DNA of 64,000 nucleotides from Methanobacteriota archaeon (GCA_023434825.1 JAEYSH010000038.1:1-64000); one strand, 5' to 3'; shown: positions 8,825 to 20,061, counted from the first letter of the stretch. Made by a program: numbers and translations. The notes: generated by a model not told the origin, from the letters alone.

Positions 8825-10750
8825 TTAAAAATTTTGAGATTCTACAATTTTCCATATTTGCTCTTCAGGCAAATTAACTCCTAAAAGAATACCTTCTTTA
8901 TCCAAAGCCTTTTCAATTTTCTTAATGATTTTAACATCAGGTGCAGCGACTGTATGTGAATGGATATGTCTTGATATTTCATATAGTGCCTCAACTGACC
9001 GTTTTGCATCTGGCTTTTTAAGCTCATCTTCACAGTTTTTAACGTCTTCTTCTGTATTAATATACAAATTTCTAGTTACGATCTGTTTAACACCAGGCAG
9101 ATAATGCTTTGAATCTAGAATTCTACCCCCATACTTAATTATTATTCTTTTATCATCAAGATTTGTAACTTCATGTTTCAAAAGAAGTTCAACGACCCTT
9201 CCATATTCATTAATTTTATTCTTTATTTCTTCTTGAGTTAAATTAACACCCAATAAAAACCCTTTTTCTTTTAATTCCTTTTCTACTTTAGAAAGACTTT
9301 TAGTATCTGGACCCGAAACAACATGTGAATGAATTCCTCCCCCAGAAAGAGCATATAATCTTTCTAATGATTCCATTTTGGAATTATCATGTTCAAGGCT
9401 TTCTAAAAATTTGTCCATATCTTCAATTCTAGATAAACCTACTTTACGATGCAAAGGTTCTCTAAATCCGGGTAAATAATATTCTATATCCTCTAAAGTA
9501 CATCCATGTTTTAAAATTATCTCTGATTCAGCGCGTATATCTCTTACAGCATGATTTTCAGTTATTCTCATTTCGGGTTTAATAACTACTTCAACTAATC
9601 GCCCATATTTCCTTGCTGCTTCTTTTATTCCTTCTTCATCCATATCAACGCCTAAAAGAAGGCCTTCTTTTTTAAGTTCTTCTGCAACTTTATTTAAAGT
9701 CTCTTTATCTGGCCCTGAAATCCAATGCGAATGTATTCCACTAACAGATTCATATATCCGCTCTAACGACTTTTTTCGTGAAGGTTCACGTTCCAAGCTA
9801 TCCATGAATTTGTTTAATTCACTCATTTGTGTTATTCCAATTTTCCTTTCAAGGGGCTCTTTAAATTCTGGTAGATGATATTCTATGTTTTCTAGAGTAC
9901 AACCATGTTTAAGTATTATTTCTGCCTCTTTTTTAATTTTAGAGACATCATGCATCATAGTTAACTTCATAATAGTTGGTTCTACAGCTGCAAAGTATAT
10001 ATCTTCTCCACCACTTGTTTCAGGAGATATAACTCGATCTGCTCCTGATCTTTTAAGACGTTTGATATTTTCACGTTTACTTGCCCTTGCTACAATCCAT
10101 ATTTCTGGATGAATTTCACGAGCAGTTAAAGTTATAAATAAATTATCCACATCATCCCCGGTTGTTATTATAACTCCTCTTGCCCGTTTTATACCAGCAT
10201 CAATTAGTGTGCTTTCCTCTGTTGCATCACCAGGAATGGCCAGTACATCAGAGTCTTTCCATAGCTCCTTTTCTACGATTTTTTTATCTCTTTCAATAAT
10301 TATTGCCTTTTGATTCCTTTTTTTAAGTTCTCTAAAAACCGCTGCTCCTACCCTACCATATCCACAAAGTACAAAATGATTTTTTGTTGCAGCCATTTTT
10401 CTCCTCATCTTAGATCCAGAAGTTATTTCTTCTATAGCCATCGTAACCACCGAAATTGTTATAGTAAATACATAAGCAACTAAACCAACCCCACCTAGTA
10501 CAAGAGTAACAGCAAAAAGCTTTTGTAATGGAGTAGTTGGACTAATATCACCGTATCCAACAGTTGCTATAGTTATAACAGTATAATAAAGTGAATCAAT
10601 TAATCCTAAATTCATTATAAATAAAGACCCAATAATTCCATAAATAAGTAAGGCTATTAAAGCAATGAGAGCATAAATAAGTATAGAATAAGAAATTATC
10701 GGCATACCATCCGTTTTTATTTCTGGAAGCTTAAGTCCTCTTGCCACCAA
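8825..10750 (-). CDS. Voltage-independent K+ channel with RCK domain and three tandem C-terminal repeats
   Basis: This 641-residue protein has two transmembrane helices (about 20-46 and 78-105) around the K+ selectivity filter TVGYGD (63-68). A TrkA_N/RCK Rossmann domain follows (about 123-265, with CGYGRVG at 129-135). Where MthK-type channels have a TrkA_C domain, this protein instead has three similar units of about 120-130 residues. Each contains an HSH motif (H340, H474, H597) and a GxLLGV motif (363-368, 497-502, 620-625). The first two also share KHGCTLE (281 and 414), and the third has KYGGRIL there. I do not recognise the repeat family. The paired histidines suggest ligand or metal sensing, but that is inference. 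Confidence 0.88.
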   Translation of the reverse strand: MVARGLKLPEIKTDGMPIISYSILIYALIALIALLIYGIIGSLFIMNLGLIDSLYYTVITIATVGYGDISPTTPLQKLFAVTLVLGGVGLVAYVFTITISVVTMAIEEITSGSKMRRKMAATKNHFVLCGYGRVGAAVFRELKKRNQKAIIIERDKKIVEKELWKDSDVLAIPGDATEESTLIDAGIKRARGVIITTGDDVDNLFITLTAREIHPEIWIVARASKRENIKRLKRSGADRVISPETSGGEDIYFAAVEPTIMKLTMMHDVSKIKKEAEIILKHGCTLENIEYHLPEFKEPLERKIGITQMSELNKFMDSLEREPSRKKSLERIYESVSGIHSHWISGPDKETLNKVAEELKKEGLLLGVDMDEEGIKEAARKYGRLVEVVIKPEMRITENHAVRDIRAESEIILKHGCTLEDIEYYLPGFREPLHRKVGLSRIEDMDKFLESLEHDNSKMESLERLYALSGGGIHSHVVSGPDTKSLSKVEKELKEKGFLLGVNLTQEEIKNKINEYGRVVELLLKHEVTNLDDKRIIIKYGGRILDSKHYLPGVKQIVTRNLYINTEEDVKNCEDELKKPDAKRSVEALYEISRHIHSHTVAAPDVKIIKKIEKALDKEGILLGVNLPEEQIWKIVESQNF

Positions 10751-10843
10751 ATCACCTTAAAATAATATAAATTTTATAGAATTCATAGTATTATTAAATA
10801 ATTGGTTTAATAGATTATAAATATAGTTATAAAAAGTGATAAA

Positions 10844-12313
10844 ATGACCCCTAAAGACATGATGGTTGCTGATGCAAATGCAGAAGATTTAGGAATTCTA
10901 AAATCAGCTTTGATGGAAAATGCAGGTAAATCAATTGCTGATCATATAATTAACTCATTAGACCCATGTAAAGTAACTATATTTGCAGGAAATGGTGGAA
11001 ATGGTGGTGATGGATTCGTCGCTGCAAGACATCTGTTAAATAATGGATATAATGTCGAAGTATTATTTTTAGGTAATCCAAATAGGATAAAATCTAAAGA
11101 AACTCTTCAAAACTGGATTGCAATCCAAAATATAAACACTGGATTAAATAAACTTAATTTAAAAATAATTGAAGATTCAGCAGCTCTTAAAAAGGTTGAT
11201 TCAACAGTTATTATCGATGCAATGCTTGGAACTGGAATTAAAGGAAAAATTAAAGAGCCAATTTCAAGCGCAATTGATACAATAAATAACTCCACTGGCA
11301 TTAAAATTGCAGTTGATGTGCCCAGCGGACTGGATCCTTTGACCGGTGAAGTTCATGATAAAGCTGTAGAATCTGATTTCACCATCACATTCCATAAAAT
11401 TAAGTCTGGACTTAAAAAAGCAGAAATAAATTACGTCGGAAATATTGTTCTATATGATATAGGAATTCCCGAGGAAGCAGAAACTTTTTTAGGAAAAGGA
11501 GATTTATTACGTCTTAAAAAACGTGCCTTTACATCCCATAAAGGAAATAATGGCACTGTACTTGTTGTTGGTGGAAGTTACGACTACTCCGGAGCGCCTA
11601 CACTTGCCGGGTTATCTGCATTTAAATCAGGAGTAGATTTAGTTTATGTGGCCTGTCCTGAAAGTGTTTCAGCGACTATCAGATCATATTCTCCCGATTT
11701 AATAGTAAACACACTTTATCACGATTATATTGTGGAAGAAGATGTGAATAAACTAATTGAACTATCAAAAAAAGCCGATTCACTGGTAATTGGTTGTGGA
11801 ATGAGTAGAGAAACAGAGACAGAATTAGCTTTAAATGAATTTGTCGAGGAAATTGAAACCCCAATGTTAATTGATGCTGATGCACTTAAATTGCTGGATT
11901 TAGATTTGATTAAGGAAAAAAACCAGGTTATCGTAACACCCCATTCTGCAGAATTTAAGGCATTGTTCGGTGTTAAAATACCTGAAAGTCTTGAAGATAA
12001 AATTGAAACTGTTACTCAAGCAGCTCATGAAAATAACTGCGTTGTTCTTTTAAAAGGAGCTTTAGATATAATATCCAATGGGCAAAAAACAAGGCTAAAT
12101 AAAACTGGAAATCCCGGAATGACAGTTGGTGGAACTGGAGATTGTCTTGCAGGACTTACTGGTGGATTATTGGCTAAAGGACATGATGCATTTGAAGCAG
12201 CCTGTCTTGGAGCTTATATTAATGGCAAAGCTGGAGATATGGCTTCTGTAAAATATGAATATCATTTTATGGCCAGCGATATGGTTAAATATATTGATGA
12301 TGCCTTTAGATAG
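10844..12313 (+). CDS. nnr: Bifunctional NAD(P)H-hydrate epimerase / ADP-dependent dehydratase
   Basis: This enzyme repairs damaged (hydrated) NADH and NADPH. The N-terminal epimerase domain (about 1-210) shows GNGGNGGDGFVAARHL and VDVPSGLDP. The C-terminal ADP-dependent dehydratase domain (about 225-489) has a ribokinase-like fold and shows GTVLVVGGSYDYSGAP, TPHSAEF and GGTGDCLAG. At 489 residues it is full length for the fused form. It is divergent from the K+ channel gene. Its 3' end overlaps the convergent BofA-like gene by 8 bases. Confidence 0.95.
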   Translation: MTPKDMMVADANAEDLGILKSALMENAGKSIADHIINSLDPCKVTIFAGNGGNGGDGFVAARHLLNNGYNVEVLFLGNPNRIKSKETLQNWIAIQNINTGLNKLNLKIIEDSAALKKVDSTVIIDAMLGTGIKGKIKEPISSAIDTINNSTGIKIAVDVPSGLDPLTGEVHDKAVESDFTITFHKIKSGLKKAEINYVGNIVLYDIGIPEEAETFLGKGDLLRLKKRAFTSHKGNNGTVLVVGGSYDYSGAPTLAGLSAFKSGVDLVYVACPESVSATIRSYSPDLIVNTLYHDYIVEEDVNKLIELSKKADSLVIGCGMSRETETELALNEFVEEIETPMLIDADALKLLDLDLIKEKNQVIVTPHSAEFKALFGVKIPESLEDKIETVTQAAHENNCVVLLKGALDIISNGQKTRLNKTGNPGMTVGGTGDCLAGLTGGLLAKGHDAFEAACLGAYINGKAGDMASVKYEYHFMASDMVKYIDDAFR

Positions 12314-12569
12314 CTAAATTAATTCCTAAAAACTGTAATATTAATAAAAGTATAACTCCAAAAACTCCCCCAATTCCCGCGACTAAAACAGTTAATATAT
12401 TTATGGGAATATTTACAGTTGGAACCAAATTTACAAGTACCAAGATAATCCAACCAAAAATAGCATGAACCAGTAATTTTAAAAGCAAACCACCTATTTT
12501 TATTAGAATAAAAATCCCAATTATTGCAATAATCACAATTACAGCTAAACTAATCAAATCTAAAACCAT
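12306..12569 (-). CDS. BofA-like membrane protein
   Basis: This 87-residue, almost entirely hydrophobic protein has three predicted membrane segments. The pattern KLLVHAIFGWIILVLVN...VAGIGGVFGVILLLIL matches the sigma-K-factor processing inhibitor BofA family (PF07441). In Bacillus, BofA inhibits a membrane protease. Archaea have no sigma-K, so the name records homology only. The gene converges on nnr and the two 3' ends overlap by 8 bases. ATG 12569 is preceded by a GTGAT motif. Confidence 0.8.
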   Translation of the reverse strand: MVLDLISLAVIVIIAIIGIFILIKIGGLLLKLLVHAIFGWIILVLVNLVPTVNIPINILTVLVAGIGGVFGVILLLILQFLGINLAI

Positions 12570-12667
12570 AGTATCACTGTTTAAATTTATGTTTAAACTG
12601 TTTAATGTTTTTTGTGAATTAAAAAAAAGATAAAATGCATTAAATAATTAGTTTAAAACAAAGAATT

Positions 12668-12683
12668 AGGGATATTAATCCCT
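12668..12683 (-). terminator. Possible terminator hairpin at the end of argG
   Basis: AGGGAT-ATTA-ATCCCT is a 6-bp stem overlapping the argG stop codon. On the minus strand it is followed by a T-rich stretch. The stem is short, so the call is tentative. Confidence 0.35.
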
Positions 12684-13856
12684 TTTACATACTTTATTGA
12701 ATGTTGCAGCTTGAATACCGTAATTTTTAACCATTCCAGTCATTTCACGCTGATCCATTCCTTTATCTTCAAATGAAACTGTTTCTTCATTATAAAGACT
12801 GTAAGGAGATTCTCTACCAAGTATTCTAAGATTTCCTTTATGTAATTTTACTTTAACAGTTCCAGTTACTCTTTTTTGCATATTATCAATAAGAGCATCA
12901 AGGTCTTCTCTTAAAGGTTCATGCCATAGTCCATCATATATAATCTCAGAATAAACTTCACTAACGTGTGCTGCAAATTTAAGCTCGCTTCTGGTTAATG
13001 TAAGCTGTTCAAGTGCTTTATGGGCAGTTATTAGTAGAATCGCTCCAGGTACTTCATAATTTTCCCTTGATTTTAATCCAATTATCCTATCTTCAATAAT
13101 ATCAATTCTGCCAACACCATTTGAACCTGCAATCTCATTACATTTTCTGATTAAACCTAGCGCACCCATTTTTTCATTATCAATTGCTACAGGGACACCG
13201 TTTTCAAACTGAATTTCAAGAACTTGAGCTTCATCAGGAGCATTTTCTGTAGATTTTGTCCATTCAAATGCTTCTTCAGGTGTTTCTACCATAGGATCTT
13301 CTAATATATCTCCTTCAATTGATCTTCCCCAGAGATTTTCATCTATACTGTACTGTTTATCAGAAGGAAGAGGAATACCATGACCTTCAGCATATTCAAT
13401 TTCTTCACTTCTTGTGAGGTTTAAATCTCTTATAGGCGCTATAACATCCATATCGGATCTGGATCTTATTATAGATTCAAATCTGAATTGATCATTACCT
13501 TTACCAGTACAACCATGAGCTATTGCATCTGCACCTTCTTTTTTAGCAAGTTCTACTATTTTCATTGCTATTAAAGGCCTTGCAAGTGCTGTACTTAAAG
13601 GATATCCTTCATAAAGTGCGTTTGCTTTAATCGCTCTAAATATAAATTCTTCTGCAAATTCCTCTTTTGCATCAACTGTATAATGTTTTAGGGAACCTAT
13701 TTTATCTGCAGCCGCTGCAGGTCTTTCTATTTCTTCTTCAGGCTGCCCCACATCAACGCATGCAGTGATAACTTCCATATCATACTTTTCTTCAAGTAGT
13801 TTAATACATACTGATGTGTCCAGGCCTCCGCTGAATGCAAGAACCACTTTCTTCAT
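12675..13856 (-). CDS. argG: Argininosuccinate synthase
   Basis: This enzyme condenses citrulline and aspartate with ATP hydrolysis to AMP and PPi in arginine biosynthesis. The 393-residue length is typical. The N-type ATP pyrophosphatase loop [10 protein letters not shown] lies at residues 7-16. The family stretches [14 protein letters not shown] and [16 protein letters not shown] are intact. The ATG is preceded by AAGGTGAAATA. It stands alone, without argH next to it. Confidence 0.97.
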   Translation of the reverse strand: MKKVVLAFSGGLDTSVCIKLLEEKYDMEVITACVDVGQPEEEIERPAAAADKIGSLKHYTVDAKEEFAEEFIFRAIKANALYEGYPLSTALARPLIAMKIVELAKKEGADAIAHGCTGKGNDQFRFESIIRSRSDMDVIAPIRDLNLTRSEEIEYAEGHGIPLPSDKQYSIDENLWGRSIEGDILEDPMVETPEEAFEWTKSTENAPDEAQVLEIQFENGVPVAIDNEKMGALGLIRKCNEIAGSNGVGRIDIIEDRIIGLKSRENYEVPGAILLITAHKALEQLTLTRSELKFAAHVSEVYSEIIYDGLWHEPLREDLDALIDNMQKRVTGTVKVKLHKGNLRILGRESPYSLYNEETVSFEDKGMDQREMTGMVKNYGIQAATFNKVCKRD

Positions 13857-13951
13857 TATTTCACCTTAATTATTTAGTAAGTCTATAAATATCTAATAAA
13901 ATATAAACTATAAAATATTGGAATATAATCAATTTATACTTGGTGGAAGAC

Positions 13952-14674
13952 ATGACTATCTCAAAAAATATAAGCATTGTGTCCCATGAAACCGGTGGTC
14001 AAATAGAAAAAAATGAAGACTTAATGAAATATTTATCAAAATGCCAAATAATTGATGAATTCATCGAAGCTTCAACTAAGGGCACTCCACTTCTAAAACT
14101 TGGTGAAGGAAAACCTAAAATAATGATCACTGCAGGGATCCATGGAAACGAACTTCCCCCCCAAATAGCGTCTATTTATCTAATTGAAAATCTTTTAAAT
14201 CAAAATTTAAACGGTACACTTTATATTATCCCTTTTGCAGTTCCTTATGCAACAATGGAAAATTCACGTCGATTTAAAGGTATGGATATGAATAGAACTG
14301 CTTCTAAAGGTGGTTTTATATCCAATAACATAATAGAAACCATAAAAAACCTAAATATAAGTGCAGTGAGCGATTTCCACTCCACAAAACCAGGGAGCAA
14401 TCCGGGAATTCAAAGCGTTTTTTGTTCTACAAAACCAGTTAACCAGAGTTATTTAATGGCAAAACACATTACAGAAGCTACTTCATCTAAAATAATCTGT
14501 CATGAAGTAGCAGGGAAACTTTATAATGGTGCGCTTGAAGATGAATGCAATCTGGCAGGGATACCCGCTGTAACCTGTGAAGTTGTATCCCGGAACGGGA
14601 TAGTTGATAATAATAGCCATAAAAAATCTTATATTCAAATGAAATCTTATTTAGAGTATTTTAACTTGATTTAA
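13952..14674 (+). CDS. Succinylglutamate desuccinylase/aspartoacylase family zinc peptidase-like protein
   Basis: The protein has 240 residues from ATG 13952, which is preceded by GGTGGAAG. Upstream in-frame TTG and GTG codons fall inside the ribosome binding site and were rejected. The zinc motif HGNE (H64, E67) and the later DFHSTKPG (H143) match the M14-like AstE/ASPA family, which hydrolyses N-acyl amino acids or related amides. The specific substrate in methanogens is not known. It is followed closely by the YdjM-type gene. Confidence 0.85.
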   Translation: MTISKNISIVSHETGGQIEKNEDLMKYLSKCQIIDEFIEASTKGTPLLKLGEGKPKIMITAGIHGNELPPQIASIYLIENLLNQNLNGTLYIIPFAVPYATMENSRRFKGMDMNRTASKGGFISNNIIETIKNLNISAVSDFHSTKPGSNPGIQSVFCSTKPVNQSYLMAKHITEATSSKIICHEVAGKLYNGALEDECNLAGIPAVTCEVVSRNGIVDNNSHKKSYIQMKSYLEYFNLI

Positions 14675-14724
14675 ACTTATCAAATGCTCTTTATTCTAGC
14701 ATATTCAGTAATTCAGTGATTAAC

Positions 14725-15402
14725 ATGCCATCCTATAAAAAACATGCTTTATTTTCCATCATAATAGCCCTACCATTTATTCCCGACGTTTTTTACCTTT
14801 CCCTTGCATTGATTGGAGCTTCTATAGTAGATATGGATCATCATGTTAAGAAAAAAAATCTAATTTTAATGAGTCTCTTGGGAATTATACTTTCCATTTT
14901 ACTTTATATACTGAATTTACCCTTTTTGTTTGGAATTGCACTTATTTTTATGGCACTAATTTTCTATATATCTAAACATAGAGGATTTTCCCATTCCATA
15001 TTTGGAACACTTTTATCGTCATTTCTTCTGGCATTCTTTGTAATAGGATTCTATTCATTAGTTAATGGATTTGGAATAGAAAATAAACTCTCTTTAATTT
15101 TAATATCTATAATTTTAGGTATTATTACACTTAATAAAAAAATTCTTTTACCTTTTATCATTTTAGTGACTTTAGGAGTTATATTAACTTCAAATCAGAG
15201 TATTAACCCATATTTAACATTTTTTGGAATATTTTTAGGATATTTAAGTCATTTAATACTTGATTTATTTACTCCAAGTGGAATAAAGATTTTAAATCCA
15301 CTTTCATCAAAAAAATTCAATAAATGTATGGGAATCGTTCTATTTATTTTATGGGGACTTGGAGCATTCATATTTAATTTTAAGTATATTATTTTATCTT
15401 AA
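14725..15402 (+). CDS. YdjM/LexA-binding family membrane-bound metal-dependent hydrolase
   Basis: This 225-residue protein has about seven hydrophobic segments and the conserved metal-ligand motifs VDMDHHVK, HRGFSHSIFG and GYLSHLILDLFTPSGIKIL. These define the YdjM family (PF04307). The start ATG 14725 is chosen because the in-frame GTG at 14716 forms part of the ribosome binding site GTGAT. The biochemical role is unproven in any archaeon. Confidence 0.88.
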   Translation: MPSYKKHALFSIIIALPFIPDVFYLSLALIGASIVDMDHHVKKKNLILMSLLGIILSILLYILNLPFLFGIALIFMALIFYISKHRGFSHSIFGTLLSSFLLAFFVIGFYSLVNGFGIENKLSLILISIILGIITLNKKILLPFIILVTLGVILTSNQSINPYLTFFGIFLGYLSHLILDLFTPSGIKILNPLSSKKFNKCMGIVLFILWGLGAFIFNFKYIILS

Positions 15403-15548
15403 ACTAGTTTAAAATAATTTTAATTATGATTTATTAGATTTAATCCATATAAATTTAAATTTATTTTAATGTCTGAATTTAATTAATAATATTTGCATTT
15501 CGGTAATAACAAAGTTGTTAGAAGTGATCAAAAGTAAAAAGAGGTAGG

Positions 15549-15558
15549 TTTATATATC
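15549..15558 (+). promoter_or_regulatory. Promoter (BRE/TATA) of the ehb operon
   Basis: TTTATATATC is preceded by a purine-rich AAGAGGTAGG stretch that resembles a BRE. The start site would lie near 15580, leaving a leader of about 90 bases before ehbA. It is the best archaeal core promoter in the 270-base gap. Confidence 0.6.
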
Positions 15559-15672
15559 ATGTTTTATCATTATAATTACATGATTGATGGTTAAAATTCA
15601 AGTAGAATTAATGAATATTTTACTTTTTAGCCATGTTAATTACATCGTTTGCAACGTTAAAGAGGTTAATTC

Positions 15673-15987
15673 ATGAACATCATATTCAGAATATTCTATG
15701 CAATTGCTTATTTCATTATACTCATTATTGAGATTATAAAAGCCACAATTGACGTGGCAATGCGAACCGTAAACGGAAAGGTAGAACCAGTAATCGTAGA
15801 AATTGATACTGAACTTAAAAGACCAATTTCTCAAGTCATACTGGCTAACAGTATAACCTTAACACCGGGTACGCTTTCAATAGACATAGACACAGAAAAA
15901 TGTATAATTAAAGTTGCAACAATTTCACCAAGATCAAAAGAGGAAGTTATTCCTTTTGAACCTTACATAAAAGGATGGCTAGAGTAA
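15673..15987 (+). CDS. ehbA: Energy-converting hydrogenase B subunit A (MrpE-like)
   Basis: This is the first gene of the ehb operon. Ehb is a membrane-bound NiFe hydrogenase that uses the ion gradient to drive reduction of low-potential ferredoxin with H2 for CO2 assimilation. The 104-residue protein has one strong N-terminal hydrophobic segment followed by an MrpE-like soluble part ([22 protein letters not shown]). An AGAGGTTAA motif precedes the ATG. The assignment rests on this motif and on the conserved gene order that follows. Confidence 0.92.
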   Translation: MNIIFRIFYAIAYFIILIIEIIKATIDVAMRTVNGKVEPVIVEIDTELKRPISQVILANSITLTPGTLSIDIDTEKCIIKVATISPRSKEEVIPFEPYIKGWLE

Positions 15988-16009
15988 ATTAAGAAATACA
16001 GGTGTTAAA

Positions 16010-16270
16010 ATGGATATACTACTGATATCTGAATATATTTTATTAGCAGCGCTGGCATTTTATTGTATTGCTACAATTAGAATTGCAACCAGAAAAACCA
16101 TTTCCATGGGAATTGTAGGATTACTTGGTTTAAGCGCCGCAGTAGCAACAATACTAATTTTAATCAAATACATTTATGGAATAGCTTTTTGTAGTGATAT
16201 AGCTTTAGCATTAGTGATATTAGGTCCAATTGGTACTATAGCATTTTCAAAGGTTATACGGGGATGGTAA
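16010..16270 (+). CDS. ehbB: Energy-converting hydrogenase B subunit B (MrpF-like)
   Basis: This 86-residue membrane protein has three transmembrane helices and resembles the antiporter subunit MrpF ([24 protein letters not shown]). It is part of the ion-translocating arm of Ehb. An AGGTGTT motif precedes the ATG. The gap to ehbC is one base. Confidence 0.9.
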   Translation: MDILLISEYILLAALAFYCIATIRIATRKTISMGIVGLLGLSAAVATILILIKYIYGIAFCSDIALALVILGPIGTIAFSKVIRGW

Positions 16271-16271
16271 A

Positions 16272-16544
16272 GTGGACGATATATTTACTCTTATAAAATC
16301 AGCGATTTTAATAATATCCGCAATTCTTGTTGTTCTTACAGCTATTGGGCTCCTTAGATACAAGGACGATATGGATAAAATATTATATGCAAGAGTTCAC
16401 ATGCTTGGAGTAGCAGATATGGCATGTATATTAGCATTGCTCTTCCTTAATGAGCCATTATTAGCTGTCACATACTTCTTCTTAACACCATTTGCATCAC
16501 ACTCCATTGCAAATGCTTACTATTATGGGGAGGAAAAAAGATGA
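16272..16544 (+). CDS. ehbC: Energy-converting hydrogenase B subunit C (MrpG-like)
   Basis: This 90-residue, three-helix membrane protein is of the MrpG type, with [26 protein letters not shown] matching the family core. The start is GTG 16272, directly after the ehbB stop and preceded by GGGGATGGTAA. It overlaps ehbD by 4 bases (ATGA), suggesting translational coupling. Confidence 0.9.
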   Translation: MDDIFTLIKSAILIISAILVVLTAIGLLRYKDDMDKILYARVHMLGVADMACILALLFLNEPLLAVTYFFLTPFASHSIANAYYYGEEKR

Positions 16545-16777
16545 TTGAATACATATTAATGATAGTAGCAGTATTAGGAGCAGTTATAGCGCTTACTCAA
16601 AGAGATCTCCTCAAAGCAGCCATATTAACAGGAATTACAGGAGCTGCGACTGCATTCCTTTTCCAATTCTTACTGGCGCCAGATGTAGCCTTAACTCAGG
16701 CAATAGTTGGTACAGCTATAATACCTGTATTCATTGCTTTAGCAGTTAAAAAGACACGAAGAATGGAGGAAGACTAA
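16541..16777 (+). CDS. ehbD: Energy-converting hydrogenase B subunit D (MrpB-type, DUF4040)
   Basis: This 78-residue, three-helix membrane protein has the DUF4040 pattern [32 protein letters not shown], like the small N-terminal segment of MrpB. It overlaps ehbC by 4 bases and has a GGGGAGG ribosome binding site inside the ehbC end. Confidence 0.9.
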   Translation: MIEYILMIVAVLGAVIALTQRDLLKAAILTGITGAATAFLFQFLLAPDVALTQAIVGTAIIPVFIALAVKKTRRMEED

Positions 16778-16805
16778 ATAAGTTCATTATAAATGAGGGA
16801 TTATC

Positions 16806-17210
16806 ATGATTATAGACTCACAACTGGCATCGTTCTTCACAGCAGCAGCATTAATAATAATAGGAATTTATGGTGCATTGTTTCTGGATAATTTAATTAA
16901 AAAAATAATTGGTCTGGCCTTCATTGGAGACGGAGTCAATTTATTCATAATTACCATGGGATATAAAGCTGGCGGAATAGTTTATATATTCCTTCCAGGA
17001 ATGGCAACAGACTGGTTTGCTCAAAATGCTTCATATCCATTACCATTTGCATTGGTACTCACCAGTATTGTTATAGGTGCAAGTACACTTGCAGTAATGC
17101 TTGCTTTAATTATATTACTTTATAAAAAATACGGATCCATAAAAGCATCCAAGATTCTTGGAGATAAGGAAAACGAAGATGTAAAATCAGTTAAAGGTGA
17201 TAACTTATGA
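16806..17210 (+). CDS. ehbE: Energy-converting hydrogenase B subunit E (MrpC/NuoK-like)
   Basis: This 134-residue protein has three transmembrane helices of the NuoK/MrpC type, with the family element [22 protein letters not shown]. It is predicted to act in ion translocation beside EhbF. A GAGGGATTATC motif precedes the ATG. Its last 4 bases overlap ehbF. Confidence 0.92.
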   Translation: MIIDSQLASFFTAAALIIIGIYGALFLDNLIKKIIGLAFIGDGVNLFIITMGYKAGGIVYIFLPGMATDWFAQNASYPLPFALVLTSIVIGASTLAVMLALIILLYKKYGSIKASKILGDKENEDVKSVKGDNL

Positions 17211-18700
17211 ATCCATTGATAGCATTAATGGTAATAATACCCATAACATGCGCACTGCTTCTAAACCTTTTCCATACAAAGGATAAAACCGTTAAATATC
17301 TTGCAATAGTTGTAGCTCTGCTATTACCAATTATACCGTTCTTTACAAGTTATGGTCTTCATTATTTCGGTGCATATAGTACATTAGCTCAAAGTCCAAC
17401 ATTAGCACAATGGGTACCAGAATCCATAACCAGTTCAGCATTAAACACATTTCACATGGGTATAGTATATTCATTTACCAGTGCACAGCAAATTTTCATG
17501 ATTGTACTTGGAATAATAGCATTTTTAGCCATATTAACCTCTTTAAGTGAAATAAAAAAATCTTCAGGAGTATATGCATTTCTCATGTTCATGGGAGTTG
17601 CTTCAATGGCAGCTATTCTACTTACAGACGATATATTCAACTTATATGTCTTCTTTGAAATTATTGCGGTAGCGCAAGTTGGAATTGTAGTTGCTTCTAG
17701 AGTTAAAGGAAACATGGAAGCAGCTTTAAAATACATGATTATAGGAAGTATTGCATCTCCACTTCTTTTATTAGGGATAGCCCTGATTCTTGGAGTTACA
17801 GGAAATGTTAATATAACAGATATTGCATTTTCAATTAAAACTGGCCTTGTAAATCCTCAAAGTCCAGTATTGCTCATGGCCTGTGCACTTACAATATTTG
17901 GATGGATGTATGCAGCAGGACTGCCCCCATTCCATACAATAAAGTCAGAAATATACAGTAAAGCACTTCCACATGGTGCTGCATTGCTTCAAGCATTTTC
18001 TGTATTTACTCTTGCCGCTCTGGGAATTGTTATATTTAGAATATTTTCATATCTCCCATTTTCAAAAGTGTTCATTATTGCCATATCCTTAGCAGCTATG
18101 ATATTAAGTATAACCATGGCGTTGATGCAAACTGATTATAAACGTATCCTAGGTTATCTTGCAGTTGGAGAGCTTGGTTATGTTGGTCTAGGACTCGGAA
18201 TTGGAACAACTATGAGTATAACTGCAGGTCTTTTCCAGGCAGTAAACGAAGCAATAATAACTGCATTCCTGTTTATAGGCTTTGGAACAGTATTATATCT
18301 AACTAAAGAGACAGATATCCGAAAGCTTGGTGGAATGATGGTACATGCCCCAAAAGTAGCATTATTAGTACTTTTAGCAGGATTAGCAATGGCCGGTGTG
18401 CCCCCACTAAACGCATTCCAGAGTAAATTGATGTTAATTCAATCCGCATTAAATGCAGGAATACCTGAATTAGGTATAATAATGATACTTTTAAGTATTG
18501 TTACATTTATGACATTTATGAAAGCATTCTACGCGATTTATATGAGATCTAAACCAAAAGATCTTAAAATCAGCAATGCGAAAATACCAAAAGCAACCAT
18601 ATTCTCTCTGGTTGTATTCTTAATAATTTGTATAATACTGGGTCTGTTCCCGCAATTAGCAACCAATTATTTACAGCCCCTTGCAAACAGCTTGGTATGA
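17207..18700 (+). CDS. ehbF: Energy-converting hydrogenase B subunit F (MrpD/NuoN-like antiporter subunit)
   Basis: This is the large antiporter-like subunit, 497 residues with about 14 hydrophobic segments. The proton-antiporter core (PF00361) includes [18 protein letters not shown] with a membrane glutamate, the [21 protein letters not shown] segment, and [27 protein letters not shown]. It overlaps ehbE by 4 bases. Confidence 0.95.
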   Translation: MNPLIALMVIIPITCALLLNLFHTKDKTVKYLAIVVALLLPIIPFFTSYGLHYFGAYSTLAQSPTLAQWVPESITSSALNTFHMGIVYSFTSAQQIFMIVLGIIAFLAILTSLSEIKKSSGVYAFLMFMGVASMAAILLTDDIFNLYVFFEIIAVAQVGIVVASRVKGNMEAALKYMIIGSIASPLLLLGIALILGVTGNVNITDIAFSIKTGLVNPQSPVLLMACALTIFGWMYAAGLPPFHTIKSEIYSKALPHGAALLQAFSVFTLAALGIVIFRIFSYLPFSKVFIIAISLAAMILSITMALMQTDYKRILGYLAVGELGYVGLGLGIGTTMSITAGLFQAVNEAIITAFLFIGFGTVLYLTKETDIRKLGGMMVHAPKVALLVLLAGLAMAGVPPLNAFQSKLMLIQSALNAGIPELGIIMILLSIVTFMTFMKAFYAIYMRSKPKDLKISNAKIPKATIFSLVVFLIICIILGLFPQLATNYLQPLANSLV

Positions 18701-18733
18701 TAAAAGAGGATGAAAGCAGGATAGAGGGATTAT

Positions 18734-19072
18734 ATGAGCCTTTATGACACTATAATAAATAAAATAAAACAAGTTCAAGAATATGATAAAGAAGGTGAAC
18801 CTGTAACCAGCATTGCAGCTTCATCTACATTAGCAGCAGAAATAACACTTTTATCATCCATTTTAGTTGCTGTGATCATGTTAAGATATTTCAGTAATGC
18901 TTTGATGATTATAGCTGTACTTTTAGTAGCAGCAATAGCAATTTTTGCTATGCCATTAATGCCCAGATTTAAAAGAGAGCAAAATGATTCACTTAACAGC
19001 ATGGTATTTTATGTAATTATAGCATTAACAATTATTACAATGCTCTTCTATTGGGGGAATTTCAATGTCTGA
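18734..19072 (+). CDS. ehbG: Energy-converting hydrogenase B subunit G
   Basis: This 112-residue protein has a short charged N-terminus and three transmembrane helices. It is recognised by its position between ehbF and ehbH and by general similarity to small Ehb membrane subunits. It has no well-known catalytic motif. A GAGGGATTAT motif precedes the ATG. It overlaps ehbH by 8 bases. Confidence 0.85.
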   Translation: MSLYDTIINKIKQVQEYDKEGEPVTSIAASSTLAAEITLLSSILVAVIMLRYFSNALMIIAVLLVAAIAIFAMPLMPRFKREQNDSLNSMVFYVIIALTIITMLFYWGNFNV

Positions 19073-19349
19073 AGGAATAAGAAACCTTATTGCCAGTATA
19101 GCCCTTGCTTTATTTGCAGTTACACTATTTCAAGCAATAATCGGATTTGACCAATTACTAACACAGGGTATAAGTCAAGTTTATTTATGGGTAAGTCCCC
19201 ATATTGCTCCAAATGCCGTTACTGATGTTGTATTTGATTGGAGAGCTTATGATACTCTTGGAGAAGCACTTATACTGGTTACTTCAGTAGTAGTTGTTCT
19301 TCTTATATTTGGAAGAGGAATGGTTGATCTTGGAGGGGATGAAAAATGA
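19065..19349 (+). CDS. ehbH: Energy-converting hydrogenase B subunit H (MbhE/MrpB-like)
   Basis: This 94-residue protein has two membrane helices separated by a loop containing [28 protein letters not shown]. That signature belongs to MrpB/MbhE-type proteins, which precede the MnhB domain in Mrp antiporters. It overlaps both neighbours, ehbG by 8 and ehbI by 4 bases. Confidence 0.9.
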   Translation: MSEGIRNLIASIALALFAVTLFQAIIGFDQLLTQGISQVYLWVSPHIAPNAVTDVVFDWRAYDTLGEALILVTSVVVVLLIFGRGMVDLGGDEK

Positions 19350-19816
19350 GTATTATCCTTAGATTATTCGTATTCCCAATCTCACTGATAATAATCTGTT
19401 TAGGAATAAATACTATCCTTGGAGGGCACATAACTCCAGGTGGAGGTTTTCAGGGAGGTGCAATGATAGCAGGAGGTTTAATTTTCTGTATTATTGTTTA
19501 CGGACTTGAAAAAAGTCCATTTAAGCTTACACACAACTTTTTAGCAGGTATGGAAAGTGCAGGGGCTCTTGGTTATGTATTCCTGGGACTCGCAGGATTA
19601 TTTGCATCAGGATTTTTCCTTTACAATTTAGGAGTAGACCTTTATGGCATAGTCCCTCAGACAATCCAAAATATATTCAATTACCCTGACCCAACAAACG
19701 CAGGTATAATACCTTATCTTAACTACGTAGTTGGTATAAAAGTTTTAGTGGGCCTGAGTGCCGTAGTAATAGCTTTCTTAGAAAGTGACAAAATTCTGGG
19801 AGAGAATGAAGAATGA
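19346..19816 (+). CDS. ehbI: Energy-converting hydrogenase B subunit I (MnhB domain)
   Basis: This 156-residue membrane protein carries the classic MnhB/MrpB motif [18 protein letters not shown] near residues 27-45, followed by two or three further helices. It is part of the Mrp-like module. It overlaps ehbH and ehbJ by 4 bases each. Confidence 0.92.
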   Translation: MSIILRLFVFPISLIIICLGINTILGGHITPGGGFQGGAMIAGGLIFCIIVYGLEKSPFKLTHNFLAGMESAGALGYVFLGLAGLFASGFFLYNLGVDLYGIVPQTIQNIFNYPDPTNAGIIPYLNYVVGIKVLVGLSAVVIAFLESDKILGENEE

Positions 19817-20061
19817 TTTTCTATATTGGCCCAGTAGTACTGGGATTATTATTAGGGTTTATACTTGGAACTAGAATTAAGCCAGTTCCAGAAAGTAAAC
19901 TGAAGTTTGGTGCAGAAGTTTATGCAATAGTTTTTGTTGCAGCAGTTATAGTAGCATACTTCTTAGGGCCGTTCCCGTATTACCAAGATGCACCCCTAGC
20001 AGTTGGATTTGTATCTGGGATATTAGGCCTAATTATTGGTAAATTAACATTAGGAAGATAA
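19813..20061 (+). CDS. ehbJ: Energy-converting hydrogenase B subunit J
   Basis: This 82-residue protein has three membrane helices and is the last gene of the membrane-arm block. It was assigned from position in the conserved ehb order. A GAGAATGAAG motif overlapping the ehbI end serves the ATG. A 130-base gap follows, the longest within the operon, with a small stem (GTGTA/TACAC, 20142-20156). Confidence 0.85.
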   Translation: MIFYIGPVVLGLLLGFILGTRIKPVPESKLKFGAEVYAIVFVAAVIVAYFLGPFPYYQDAPLAVGFVSGILGLIIGKLTLGR

